Origin: Saturnia japonica
Lineage: Eukaryota; Arthropoda; Insecta; Lepidoptera; Saturniidae
Reading direction: 5' to 3'
DNA length: 64,000 nt
Assembly: GCA_033032175.1 (NCBI GenBank)
Contig: CM065309.1
Location: 3,162,001-3,226,000, forward strand
The position numbers were made by a program, and so were the translations under genes. Under the pieces are notes generated by a model. The model had not been told where the DNA came from and ran no database searches. It saw only the letters and a program-made list of their open reading frames with translations. Shown here piece after piece: positions 45,490-56,915 of the stretch (positions are counted from its first letter, which is position 1; each line of letters begins with the position of its first letter).

Positions 45490-45903
45490 AAATTTTTGTC
45501 TGTCTGTCTGTCTGATTGTTGCGGGTAATCTCCGAAACGGTTAGACCGATTTTAACAGGACTTTCACTGATAGATATCTGATGATATAGGAAGTAACTTA
45601 GGCTACTTTTATTAAAGAAAAAGACTTAGAGTTCCACACAAATAAAAAAGAAGTGTTCATGGTGCATCAATTCGGGTGCTTAAATGGCTTATGCTGAGTA
45701 AACTATAAGAGATATTGAAAATTAATGTAGAAAATAATCATTGGCATTAAAAAGACCTATAAAAAAGTTCGGGAGAGTATATACCTATCTTCTAAAGAAC
45801 ACCCGCAATAAGCATTTTTTTTCTTTTATTAACCGGTAGTGGGGAGAAAGATTCGCGCGGGCATTCTGTAGTCCACGTGAGCGAAGCTACGGGCACAGCT
45901 AGT
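45490..45903 (+). repeat. Helitron-like repeat ending in CTAGT
   Basis: A (TCTG)n start near 45501 is followed by AGACCGATTTTAACAGGACT, a variable middle, and the tail GTGAGCGAAGCTACGGGCAC ending AGCTAGT. The terminal CTAGT at 45899-45903 fits the CTRR-type end of Helitrons, and this tail is very common in Lepidoptera. It encodes no protein, so it is a non-autonomous copy. Confidence 0.65.
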
Positions 45904-46371
45904 GTTATATATATATGCCACCACATGACCTGACACACAAATATAGATAATGACGCCCAGGATGTCACTTTTTTAAAAGTATTTTGTTATTAATTGGTCA
46001 ACCTTTTTACAACCTTTTCCTCATTCACGCCGTTAATGATATTGAACGAGCCTTAAACTGATGAGAAAAATTGTATATTATTATCAAAGTCCTTGATGGG
46101 AGCTCATGGAGACTGGGACAAACAGTACTACTAGGTAATCATGGTCGACAGTTGATAAGTAAATAGTTGGAATTTTTTACCTAGCTGATTAAATTGTGGG
46201 TCAAATACTTATCAGACAGGTCTGCGGTACAAGATTTCCCACGGGCCCTTATGGTGCATTATCAATTCACATCGCAAATAAAGAATTGATAATTGAAGTA
46301 GACGGCCGTTACTATATAATAGTCTCCATAAAAATAATTTGTGTTGGCCAGTCGGCTCGGTGCAGTGCTGT
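45904..46371. other. AT-rich stretch, no gene called
   Basis: A 75-codon ORF (46196-46423) includes CGTRFPTGPYGALSIHI but has no recognisable motif and runs into a simple repeat. Confidence 0.5.
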
Positions 46372-46409
46372 GGTCGCTGGTCGCTGGTCCGCTGGCCGCT
46401 GGCCGCTGG
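46372..46409 (+). repeat. 7-bp tandem repeat (YCGCTGG)
   Basis: Five to six units of TCGCTGG/CCGCTGG with one extra base in the middle. Confidence 0.85.
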
Positions 46410-47475
46410 CGTGCAGAAGTTAAACCCCTTGACCCAACGATTGGGATGGCGTGACCGTAATTAGTAAATCAATCAAGGTTTATATGATACTAGCTCGTCT
46501 TAACCTGTTATCTAACAGTTACTTATTGGGGTTTTCGTGATAGTTTTTCAGATCTATTGTTCGTGTTATTCTTGGAATCTCAGTTTCTAACAATTATTTA
46601 TCATTATCATTTGATGCCTCAATTAGTCTGCCGACAATTATACGTCTAGGCTTCCTTTTTTACGCTCTATTTTGAGTTTACACCGTAAAAACTTTCAGTA
46701 GCAATATTATAATGACTAAAGTAATTCTTGTAGCATGGATTTCCGATGCACTAAACCAATAAAAAACCTGGAAATCAAGGGGTTATTCAAATTTCAGAAA
46801 ATGAAACGAATATTAAACCTTCTACTGGAAGCCTCTATAGTATAATAAAAAAAGTTTAGAGTGTGTATACACTTTATTAAGTGAACAATTCTTGCATATT
46901 ACATATATGTAATTGGTTTCTCGGAAACGGCTCCCATGATTTCGATGAAACTTTGTATTTAGATAATGTATATCATTCCAAGTTTACCTAGATACCTGTT
47001 TTTCTTTTTATTGTTTATAAAATACCGAGCACAGCTCGTTCGCCCAGATACCTGTATATAAAGAGCCATAATTTTATTGTCCTGTCGCGTCCGTGTAAGG
47101 AATAGCGAGTTGTTTTTTTACCGTATTTCTTCCAATATACAGCAGTGCTAAGGCTGTGGTCGATAAGCAACACGTAATAGACATGAGTTACTCCCGCACA
47201 GTCCTCATAGACAGCCTCCTCAGTCCAGCATTTGATAGCCAGCCACCAGCCAGCCTTCTAAACTTAGCATATTAGCAACTTGAGCCACATAATCACTTAA
47301 TATAAGATGAGATTGTGATCAAACGCTTAACTTAAAAGTGCCTATAATAAAAAATATTCAAAAAAATTTATTACATTTATAATTTTTTAATGACATTAGG
47401 TAATAACATCTGATGTTAAATAAATAATAAGTCGTTGAATAGTGATAAGCTACACGTTGTAGAGAGACTGATCAA
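46410..47475. other. AT-rich stretch, no gene seen
   Basis: A short TACCGAGCACAGCTCGTTCG segment near 47025 may be an old repeat end. Nothing else was recognised. Confidence 0.55.
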
Positions 47476-47604
47476 TGTGGAATGATATCCTTCTCGTACC
47501 ATAGAGCTGTGGAACTATCTCATGGCCAATGTGTTCCCTCATTCTTACAACATCGGATTCTTCAAGCGTAACGTTAATAGATATTTATGCAGGTTGACGT
47601 GACA
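47476..47604 (+). pseudogene. LINE C-terminal remnant
   Basis: In one frame: PSRTIELWNYLMANVFPHSY, then NIGFFKRNVNRYLCRLT-stop. This matches the extreme C-terminus of an insect LINE polyprotein ('RT..LWN.LP..VFP..YN...FK..VN..L'). The GC-rich GCGGCGGCCGCGG just after it may be part of the 3' untranslated region. Everything upstream is missing. Confidence 0.75.
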
Positions 47605-49095
47605 GCGGCGGCCGCGGTTGATTTAATCTCTCGGTGGTCGCCGCTGTGTTTGAATTGTTCTGAAAAACAATTCTTGAGAAAATCCAATTTCAGTAAAAGG
47701 CTTACCGAAAAAAATATTTTTTTTAATGCTTTAATTGTTCAAACTTCAGTATCGATAATAAAGTATATGAAGTAACTTTTATAACGCGCCTTACATTGTA
47801 CGTATTTTATTGAATGTTCTGTGAAACCAATGTGAATCCATATAAAGATAAAACAATGGACTAATAAATTCACTTGATAAAATTAATCGGACCCAATTGA
47901 AACGAATTTGCATAATGACGATAATTGACCAGTATTTATAACCAAAAAAATGTTTTCATTAATAAGCAAAATTCTTAAGAAGGAATATTTTACGCCTTTT
48001 TTTAGAATTCATTACACGGCATCCTATTTGCATTATATTAGTAAGCGCTATTTGAAATCATTTTTAAAATAATAATAAACATATCGTATCCATTCTTTCT
48101 TTTACCCTATCTGAATCCTGTATGCAAATGGTACAGTTCGCTACATAAATATGAGCTACGACGATATTTATTTTTCCTGTGCATGTAACTTGTAAGTGAA
48201 TCTTAGGTTAAACCCCACCAACTGTAAACAAAGTTTTCAAGTAAGTAGTTAATTTCGATTATCATTGTCTGAGTATTTAGACATCCATTATATAGTCAAT
48301 TTTATTTAACCTTACTAATTTAAACATAATATACTCCACTTTCAAAATGCTTGTATACAAAAGCACGATATCATTCATTTGTATATTTTAATAACTTTCA
48401 GTGAATTGTATATTTAGCAAAATATACAACCCTTATTACCTTACCCTTACATTCACGAGTTTAGTTGCAATAAATAACAAGCTAAATTATTACAAAGGAA
48501 ACATAAAATCCCGACAGCATCAAAAACCAACTAAAAATATTTTTTTCTATTTTACTTTTTGTATTCCCAGGCATCGTACTTAAATATTATATAGCTTGTG
48601 TCACTCTCACAATTATGATGAATCTAAAGACATCTCGTATGCTAAAATCCATCGAGCCGTTTAGGTTACAGAGCGGGCCAAACAAATATTTAGTAAGTTA
48701 GATAAACAAAAATGTATGTTTGAAAAACAAATGTAATAATTTAGCATACCATATTCAGGTTCCATGTATTCCGATACTTTATCATATAAGAACAAATGTA
48801 CATACATAATGCAAATAGATAAACAAATAAATAAGATATAGACATACATTATACGCTCGAAAAATATAACCCCCCTTTTTCGCGGTCGGATAAAAAAAAG
48901 AAAATAACTTGTTACGTCATGATGCAAATTGATTTGTATAATGGGAATTAAAAAAAATAAGGTTGCACAACAATAACTGATCCTAAACCGCTACACATAT
49001 GTAGATTCGGATACAAAATTATTCAAACATCCACTTGCGTTTAGTTCGGGAATTTATTTAAATTAGTGTACTTGTAACAAACCTGTTTTAGACTT
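47605..49095. other. AT-rich stretch, no gene seen
   Basis: Only chance ORFs such as 48661-48927 on the minus strand, which is AT-driven. Confidence 0.6.
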
Positions 49096-49123
49096 TTAGG
49101 GGTGAGTTTGTCCCCTTGTGCAG

Positions 49124-49196
49124 CGACATGCTGGTCAGCCTCCCGGTGCAACCGGCCGCGGCTTGCTTGTTCCACCCGGCAGTTATCTATTACTAG
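49124..49196 (+). other. Candidate host exon abutting a Helitron end
   Basis: GTCCCCTTGTGCAG at 49110-49123 is a good splice acceptor with a pyrimidine tract. The next 23 codons, read after one base (DMLVSLPVQPAAACLFHPAV and so on), end almost always in G or C. The frame stops at a TAG (49194-49196) that is itself part of the inverted Helitron tail starting at 49192, so the original exon may have been cut by that insertion. The gene is unknown, and chance is not excluded. Confidence 0.3.
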
Positions 49197-49340
49197 CTGT
49201 GTCCCACGGTTTCACCCGTGTTCATTTTATCCGACAAACACCGCGCCGCGCCGCCAACGCATCCATGTAGCCTATCATAATTATTGTTCTCACTTATCGC
49301 AAGTACAAATAATTTAAATTTTTCATTATCTCCTAAACTA
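49192..49340 (-). repeat. Helitron-like repeat end, minus orientation
   Basis: ACTAGCTGTGTCCCACGGTT followed by TCACCCGTG is the reverse complement of the CACGGG.GAA.CCGTGGGACACAGCTAGT-type tail also seen at 45880-45903. Only the end region is recognisable. The right limit is a guess. Confidence 0.6.
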
Positions 49341-49800
49341 TGTGTGTAAATAACATGCTATTAAAAACAAAATTTAACTTTATAAAATTGTCTTTATGAT
49401 GTAACTTTTGTTCTTAACGATTAATATGACATACCTAAAAATAATACTCATAAATACATTTTTAATCTTCAACAAAAAAATCACATAATACATTATTGTG
49501 GCATATAGACATATGCTATCGCAGATTTTTTTTTTTTTAAATACTAAAGAACAATATTTTTGTAGAACATTATATTTACGAATTATTAACCATTTTTGCA
49601 GCGCACGTGGATAAACAATTCGGGAAGGCTTGCGCTTCTGACTTACTAAACAAAATGAATATTTAAGGCTAGCTGAAAGTTGTAGCCTAATGTTAGATAG
49701 CTTATACAATTCCTCGTGAATCTGGCTATCATATGCAAAAATAATTTTTAGAATTCGACAGGTAGTTACAGAGATTAGCACGTTTAAACAAACAACCAAA
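49341..49800. other. AT-rich stretch, no gene seen
   Basis: A 139-codon minus-strand ORF (49380-49799) is the longest here, but it is Ile/Lys/Leu-rich, follows the AT bias and has no recognised motif. Confidence 0.5.
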
Positions 49801-49804
49801 CAAC

Positions 49805-49990
49805 GAAAGTGACGTTAGTGTGACAATTACTTTTACCTTTTTTTAGTTCGGTCAAACTAACTTAATTTTGTAATAATTTAATAATAAAAACAATTTTAAT
49901 GTTTAATAATTTTACACTATTAAATTATTTTTACATAAAAAATAAATAAAAGTCAGTAAAATGAATGTCACGATATTATTAGTTATTACT
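49805..49990. repeat. AT-rich MITE-like element, copy 1
   Basis: Its right end AAAGTCAGTAAAATGAATGT with CACGATATTATTA matches the right end of the element at 55995-56125. The left end GTGTGACAATTACTTTTACC is a partial inverted match. It is non-coding and the boundaries are approximate. Confidence 0.45.
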
Positions 49991-50825
49991 TACTTCATGT
50001 TGATGACACGTACGACTATTTAAATAGTAAATTAATTTTCATTTTTCAGTTTATGGGTTGGCTTATTACATGATCCTGGATCATTTGTTTGTGATCTAAT
50101 ATGTACCTATCCCCGTATTATAATATATTTAGGCTATCACGCTTTTATACAAATCATTCGCTTTTTCATCGGATGCTAGTTGAAAGCAGAAAGCAACAGT
50201 TCTCAATTTATATGAATTTGAAAATTTACCTCAATACAAATAAACGATATTTCAAAAAACGTCTGTTACAAGTACAACATTTACATGAAGTATGGAGGAA
50301 TACATAATATAAAATAATTGGTGGTTATTAGGTTTAGCCTCAGCTTCTTCAGGCTTAGTGAATTGATATCTTCAACTATATCATAAATATATGAACGACT
50401 CTTATACTAATGCGAAACATGAGTATTTCAAAATACGTGTATCTACTCAAATTCATATACTTAACAATTAACATATACTCGTAAAATAGAGTTTTTATTA
50501 TAACCTTCTTGGACTAAAATAGTCCTGCTATATTTTCTACATCACTTATTTATATCTTGTATAAAAAAATATCTTGCTAAATAAAATTTAAATATACATA
50601 TATCTTCAGTGTTAAAAAGCAACATTAAGCAAACAACGAGTTCGCGATAAAAAAAAAACAACATTAGTATAATACAATCAATTATAATTTATATTCCGTT
50701 GCGAACTTATGCAAAAATCGTCCTTGGACCATTCGATATGTTTCTGTACGTACCTAATTAATTTTAATATATTCAATACGAGGTCATTTTAGGACGAACT
50801 GTTTAAATTTAAAAAAAATTGACAA
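49991..50825. other. AT-rich stretch, no gene seen
   Basis: No feature recognised. Confidence 0.6.
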
Positions 50826-50993
50826 AACCGTACAGGCGGTAATGAACCCGAGCTTGTTAAGCGCAGATACGAAGTGCGCACGCGCCGCATTATCACCACA
50901 AAACACATTAAAAAACGAATAGCACAAGAACCCTTCCTTAATTCAGTCCTCAAAACCCAACTCTGTATATTTTGTATTCGTATCCTTTAAGCA
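50826..50993 (+). other. Open frame, possible exon
   Basis: This is an ATG-less open frame between a TGA and a TAA, with a possible acceptor CGTACAG at 50836. The first part, NEPELVKRRYEVRTRRIITT and KHIKKRIAQEP, has a balanced, basic composition and moderately raised third-position G/C. The end is AT-driven. There is no clear donor. Not recognised. Confidence 0.2.
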
Positions 50994-51355
50994 AAAGCTC
51001 AGATTGAATAAATTCAAAGCCACGACGCGGCGCGGCGCGGTGCGTAGCTTAGTGCCTTCCCTATTAGTATTGTCTTCCCTTAGGAAAATACTTTTTTCCA
51101 CTAATGTAATGTTTACCTGCTGGTATTATCGTCAATGATGTCTTATAAAATACTAAGGTTTAATTTGATTACGCGAATTATTAAAAAAAAATCACTTTTT
51201 TTATAATGTACTAGTATATAGTTTATAGTTTTTTATATTTAACTAGTGTGTAGGTAATGATGAATATACAGTATGCCCACCTGTTTTATATTTTTATTGA
51301 ATTATGTAGTTACGAATATCATAATTCATTGAACCTAATAAGTAACAAAATAATA
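50994..51355. other. AT-rich stretch with a short CGCGG run
   Basis: (GCGGC)n-like sequence at 51028-51045; otherwise featureless. Confidence 0.6.
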
Positions 51356-51463
51356 ATGAGGAGCATGTCTGCGGTCGCGTGTCGCGGTCTCGTGTCGTGG
51401 TCGCGTCTGTCGCGGTCGCGGCACCCACGCGGCCACGCGGCCTGCGCGAACGCATTCAAATGC
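51356..51463 (+). other. CpG-rich island with short ORF
   Basis: An ATG at 51356 opens 35 codons (MRSMSAVACRGLVSWSRLSR and so on) in which nearly all third bases are G or C. Much of it is an imperfect TCGCGG repeat, which alone would create this pattern. It may be part of a promoter or first exon lying 120 bp upstream of the candidate exon at 51581, or a minisatellite. Confidence 0.25.
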
Positions 51464-51580
51464 TAATCCCACATTATGACAGTTCACACAGTAAGCGACA
51501 CCGGCTACAGTTAACACATGCAAATCGTTTATTGATAAACAAATAATAGCATTAAATTTTATTGGTGCATTGTTGTCCAG

Positions 51581-51653
51581 GTGTCGGTGACCGCAGAGCA
51601 GAGCGCCCCCTACCGGCTTGCGGCGGACGAGGGCGGTACTATAGTGCAGTTGT
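51581..51653 (+). other. Candidate host exon, 73 bp
   Basis: It is bounded by TTGTTGTCCAG (acceptor) and TTGT|GTAAAT (donor at 51654). The frame VSVTAEQSAPYRLAADEGGT followed by IVQL is open, and 20 of the first 24 codons end in G or C in a region that is otherwise about two-thirds A+T. This is the best-supported exon candidate in the window, but the protein is not recognised and no neighbour exon is proven. Confidence 0.35.
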
Positions 51654-52862
51654 GTAAATACTTTACTTACATACTATTCTTACTTCAGTAATTGTTAAAC
51701 CAGTATTAATATTTATTAATATTATAAGAATTTATTTTACTATATTGATAATTATATTAAATAATTTAATTTACTTCTGGGAACTGTATACTTTAAAATC
51801 CATTGTGTTGTTACCTAAAATTACGCTGCTAATCAAACAACCCGGAAACAGTATAGTAATCTGAGACAATAGATTTAAAATATGTGAATGTGAATAAAAA
51901 TAACAGCATGATTATCTCCTTGTAGCGAGCGAGCTGTTTGCTACAACTAACAAAACTCTTGCCCACTCAAGCACACTTAACATTACCGTAAAAGTCAATA
52001 AAGAGTACTGACGTAAAAAACATTTATACGTATAAATGATGAATATAAAGTTAATTATATTTAGTTTGTATCACGGCGAAGCTATTAAACTATGACTGGT
52101 CATTAAGATTTGATTAAAACATTTTACAAATATTATTTTACAACTATTACAATGTTTCGATTATGACCTGACATATGTTATATGTTAATTATTTATAATA
52201 CAATATTCATTAGTTAAATTATTACCGTTTCACTCTCTAATTTCACTTTCATAACTTCACGCCAAGTTATCGACATGTGAGTAGATATGTTGGAAATCAT
52301 GAAAATTTAAATTACCAGACGAAAACAATGTATAATAAATGTATTGTTTGTAAATGCATTATTGTAGGTCGTACACTCTGTGATATGGTTCTGTTAATCG
52401 GCTAATTCCTATAGGAGATATATATGGTGATTCACATTTTTTTTAAATAGCACTTTCGCGTCTTCCTTAGTCAACCTCTGTAAAAAAGCCATGATGATGC
52501 ATCAGTAATTACACATATAAGTTTGCTGTAAATATCACTCCACTGTCTATCTGTTATTTGTTTTACTCCATTGATTTAACAAAAATCGAATTTCACTTTC
52601 ATCAAAACTAATTATTCACAGCAACGAGTTATTGAAATGCGGCGAGACCTGTCCGCTTCACTGCTAACTGCGGCACGGGACACATCTGTGTCTTAACGTA
52701 TGCGACAGCTTTCCGCTTCGACAGGCTCGGGTTCAAGTTTTCAATGAAGCAACCAATTGGTAAACAAAATTTCAGGACTTATCGTATACATTGCCTCTTT
52801 TTCTCTCGGTCACTTATAGTACGTATGTTATATAAATATATCAATTACTATTTATAACACGT
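51654..52862. other. AT-rich stretch, no gene seen
   Basis: A GC-richer patch at 52640-52730 (GGCGAGACCTGTCCGCTTCA) has no supported frame. Nothing else was recognised. Confidence 0.6.
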
Positions 52863-53585
52863 AATCAGTTATAAACAACATGGCTTTATTATTGGAAGAT
52901 CCAAAACCTCTAATCTGTTAACGTACATCTATCACCTAAGCAATGCGTTTAATTTAAGTACGCAAGTAGACTCAGTATACACCGATTTTGCTAAAGCTTT
53001 TGATAAAGTCGATCATAATATATATCGTCATAAAGCTTAATCACCTTGGACTGTAAGACTCGTTACTGCGCTGGTTAATATCATATCTATCAAATGGAAT
53101 ACTTCTTGTTGCCGTTTAAGGCTATGCCTCTATCCCATTTGCATTTACATCAGGAATTCCGCTAGGATCAAGTCTAGGACCACTTTTATTTATTATGTTC
53201 ATTAACGACCTCTATGAAATCTAAATGTCTGGCATATGCTGATGATTTAAAAATATGTTATAATATAAACTCAAACAACGATTCGATTGTAGAAAACTCA
53301 AGATATTGATCAGCTATACTTATGGTGTAATAAAAATAATATGACCTTAAATATAAAAAATGCCTCTAAATCACTTATACTATAAAACATTATCATTTAA
53401 TTTTCCCGTATAAAGTAATTAATACATTATTGAAATGTGAAAAAAGCGACAAAGATCCTAGGTTCTAAGGATCTTGATTCTAAGCTAACATACACAAAAC
53501 ATTATAAGTACATGATTTCAAAAGCAAATAAAATGATGAGTTCCTTCTTTAGGACAACAAAATCTTTTAAAAAACCAGCCATATA
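52863..53585 (+). pseudogene. LINE reverse transcriptase remnant
   Basis: Readable across frames: KQHGFIIGRSKTSNLLTYIY, then STQVDSVYTDFAKAFDKVDH (RT motif A, near 52965-53025), TSGIPLGSSLGPLLFI (motif B, near 53145), AYADDLKICYNIN (motif C with YADD, near 53228), and a C-terminal DSKLTYTKHYKYMISKANKM with SSFFRTTKSFKK. Multiple stops and frameshifts show long decay. The sequence type is close to Jockey/CR1-like LINEs and differs from the RT at 30.1 kb. Both ends are truncated and no poly(A) was found. Confidence 0.85.
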
Positions 53586-54564
53586 ACCCAGTTTTGCAGA
53601 TGTGTTAAGCACACAATGAACATAGTAAGAATTTAGATATAATAAATTGTAAATTATTATTGTATTACTGATTGATACCAATTTATTAACAAAATTTTGA
53701 GCGTTGCTTTAATCGGAGTGCAAATTCTATCTTGTTACATTCATATTTTAATTTTATTAGTATATGTTCATTTTGTTCTCTGTAATAGTGCATTAAAAAA
53801 AAAAGCTATAAGTGCTAGACTATAATGCCTTTAACGAACTATAACACCAATGTAAGTTAATTGCTAGAAAGCAATGCCAAACCCGTGGATCAAATAGACT
53901 GAACACTAATTATTAATAGGAAGCTTTGCGAAGGATATAAGGCATAAAATTTGAAGGAATGTGAAGCTCTTCGCCAACAACAACCTTACCTTCGGAACAG
54001 TGTGAACTGAGTTTCTATGACTACCACAACTGTTCCCGCACTCGATGAATATTGATATGCAGTAGAGCCGGGTTTGTTACTTGTTGAGAGAGGCGACATC
54101 GACAGTTCGCTGTAATGATGTGTCAATTAAACGCAACATTGACACCAGACGCGACAACTGACTGACATTTACACAACTGCGCATTAATTTATTTAGATTT
54201 CATATTAAACCGCAAGTTGAACAGAACCGGGTGGTCGGTTAACTCTCCTTCTATAAGCTTCTAAATATTATTGAGACACTTCATATTATTTATTAACTAC
54301 ATCAAAATATGTACACAGCGGCAAGACTCATGGTGATAAGTTTCATAATCTAACTGCATTTATCTAGTTGAAGATTTTAGAATTACTTTAAACGATCGAA
54401 TTTTCGTCTCCTATAGGGCAAACGAGATGTGCCGGTACTAAGAAAGCATTCTATCCTTGCAAAGTGTTGTCGCTCTATTCATAAATATATATGCATATAT
54501 ACGTAACGTGAATAAGTTAAATTTTTCTATAATTATTCGGACTGTTATATACTAATAGAGTTCT
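53586..54564. other. AT-rich stretch, no gene seen
   Basis: No feature recognised. Confidence 0.6.
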
Positions 54565-54735
54565 AGAGTGGCGGCCGCGAACTAGAAGACGCAGCGTAGG
54601 CTAACCCGCCATAAGACGGACCGAAGACTAGGTAAAGGGTGTGGGAACACGATGGATGCAAACAGCACAGCGCAGGACTGGTTGACGTGGGGAGGTCAAT
54701 ATACAATAGCGGAAGTCTTTTGTCTGAAATGATGA
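54565..54735 (+). pseudogene. LINE C-terminal remnant, same family as 38.7 kb
   Basis: GC-rich for this window. It reads, over two frames with stops, WRPRTRRRSVG, PAIRRTED, VKGVGTRWMQTAQ and then GGQYTIAEVF. This matches the 'EWRPRTGRRSVGRP.TRW.DD..K..G.RWMQ.A.D' ending of an insect LINE family. Too short and broken to encode anything. Confidence 0.75.
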
Positions 54736-55798
54736 GGATCCCTACTGTTTTAACTCATTTAATATAAATAGTGACAAATAATAATATACCTCACATTTAC
54801 TGAGGTTTTTTCCCCACATAGTAAAGAATAGCTCATCAGCGGTTACAAGTGGTAAATTTGAGTCGCAAATTCGGTAGGGTCATAATATGATTACGATGCT
54901 AACTCGATTTGTTTGTCGTCGCGCCGGGGAGACCGAGTGCACATCGCTCCATGTTTCTGGCTTTGATTTGTTGCAATTTTGTTTCTTTTGTCTTACGATA
55001 AAATTTATCCAATCAAAAACATAAAATATAAACATGCCAAGTCTTTCAATATAAATTGACAATTGAACACCACCATGTTCTACTAATTAAACTACTTTGT
55101 TATTAGATGCCTTGTTTAGATTTACTTACTAATCTAAATAGTAGATTATTCTTTTATAATTATGATGGCTTTCAATTGCCAAGTCAATATTTAAAGAAAT
55201 AAAAGTGCCTTATATTGATAAGACCACTATAAATGTTGTTAGATAATTGATTAGATAACAATTTATAACAAAATTGTTGAATAGGTGCTTCCGTAGATAT
55301 TAACTAAAATAACTGATTTGGTTTTACATGAGATCTCACAACTCTTTGTAGTGAAAGAACTGCGTTGCGAGACTTTTCATTTTTTTACATTTTATGGTTT
55401 TGATGGGATCTCATTTATTATTGTATGTCATCCTCCTTTTTTTTTCTCGGGTAATATATCTAGTCCGTCACCTACTGATTCTCTTAAAGCCCACTATACA
55501 AAGCGGGGGCAGCTTTAAGTTCGGACACAGAACCGTAGGTGATAGTTTTCAGCTGACATGCTTTGGTGGCTGTAATCCCCTCCGCCCACAGTACATCCCA
55601 TCAGCATAAACAAGTGCTGCCCCCTTCCAACCGCAACCAAACATGCATACAAGCACGATGCGTTAGTTGAACGTAATTTTAATAATTATTGTTAATTTAA
55701 TAAATATGTAATTTAATTTAGGGATTTTTCACTTTTTCTTTTCTTCATATGCTAAACCCCGAATCCCGAGAATCGCGATATACTCGATGCTACATGCA
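54736..55798. other. Stretch without a supported gene
   Basis: Mostly AT-rich. The part at 55470-55640 is GC-richer (AAGCGGGGGCAGCTTTAAGT and following) and may be an old repeat or an exon, but no frame or splice pair is convincing. Confidence 0.5.
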
Positions 55799-55799
55799 G

Positions 55800-55872
55800 A
55801 GACTGTCGGAGCTTGAACCTGTGAACACCAGATAGATATTCCATTTATCTTAACAGTTCAGCCACCAGACTT
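55800..55872 (-). repeat. tRNA-like head of a SINE or tRNA pseudogene
   Basis: On the minus strand, GGTGGCTGAACTGTTAAG (A-box-like) is followed about 35 bases later by GGTTCAAGCTCC (B-box-like, at 55808-55819). The spacing suits a tRNA-derived promoter. The acceptor and T stems do not fold cleanly, so it is not a functional tRNA gene. Confidence 0.4.
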
Positions 55873-55994
55873 TTTATATATTTAGTGTTTACGCATAATT
55901 ATATATGGTTTTATTTAAAACTACTTCAATTTAAAATTTAACTTCCCTTTTTTAATATACTAAAAGTAAATCAAAATAAAATTAATAATATTAT

Positions 55995-56125
55995 AGTTAC
56001 TGTAAATTCGTTTTACTGACTTTTACTTTTTTATTGTGAAAAAATAATTTAATTGTGACTAAACATTATTTTAATAGTCCTAAAAAAATAAGAGTCAGTA
56101 AAATTAATTCACAATATCATCATCG
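55995..56125. repeat. AT-rich MITE-like hairpin, copy 2
   Basis: TTTTACTGACTTTTACTTTT (left) and AATAAGAGTCAGTAAAATT (right) are inverted arms. The right arm also matches the element at 49805-49990. It encodes nothing. Confidence 0.5.
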
Positions 56126-56765
56126 ATGTGTAAAACCATTGTTGCACTTCTGAAATTGCATTGAAAAAATATGAATATATAATAATAAATAATATAATAC
56201 TTCTCCAGTGATATAACGTAAAGCTGCCAGAACTAACAATTTAAATATGAACCAAAAAACGCTTTAGGTAAATATATTCATAATATATTTCATTCTTCGA
56301 TAGTCACATATTATTTTTATAAATTATAAATATTTATGCTGCAAAATAAATAAGACAGATACAAAGTAGGTTCAATTAAAATTAACTATGTTTAGGATTG
56401 ATGTTAGTTGCGACACTGTCAATGTGTTCCGCTGTTAATTAATTGTGGACTATCACTCGCATCTGATCTCGGCATTTGTCGTTAACTCTGTCAAATGGAA
56501 ATACAACATGTTCTTCGTAAAAAAACTGTTTACACTCTTATACAAGTTTATACCTGTGACTGCGTCCATTTTTTTATCGTTTATCGTTTGTCCTATTATG
56601 TCCAAAGACAATACTTGTATTTTACGTTTTGTTTTTTTAGTGTATTGGCTAAAATACTTTACCACATTTAATTAAATGTTTAGTACAATCCAAGAATTAT
56701 ATAATGGCGAGTATTCTAAAGAGCTTCGATAACTTCCATCTCGGCATGTACAAAGAAATTTGCTA
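56126..56765. other. AT-rich stretch, no gene seen
   Basis: ORFs on both strands at 56445-56675 overlap each other and are AT-driven. Confidence 0.6.
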
Positions 56766-56915
56766 CGTGTTTTCCTCCACCCTACTATGAAGTTTAGGAA
56801 CTGTCTTCCGACCAGTGTGTTACCTTCTTCATACAACATGGAGTCCTACAAACAAACACGTGAAGAGAGATTTGATCAGTCCGGTATGACAGCGACGACT
56901 GACGATGGATTGTAA
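56766..56915 (+). pseudogene. LINE C-terminal remnant
   Basis: The open stretch RVFLHPTMKFRNCLPTSVLP, SSYNMESYKQTREERF and ATTDDGL-stop matches the 'LHPTMKFWN.LP..VFP..YNM..FK' end of an insect LINE. It is related to, but distinct from, the remnant at 47.5 kb. The upstream part is missing. Confidence 0.7.

Noticed and set aside
49380..49799. 139-codon minus-strand ORF
   Set aside because: Ile/Leu/Lys/Tyr-rich, follows base composition, no domain, and partly runs through poly-A/T tracts.
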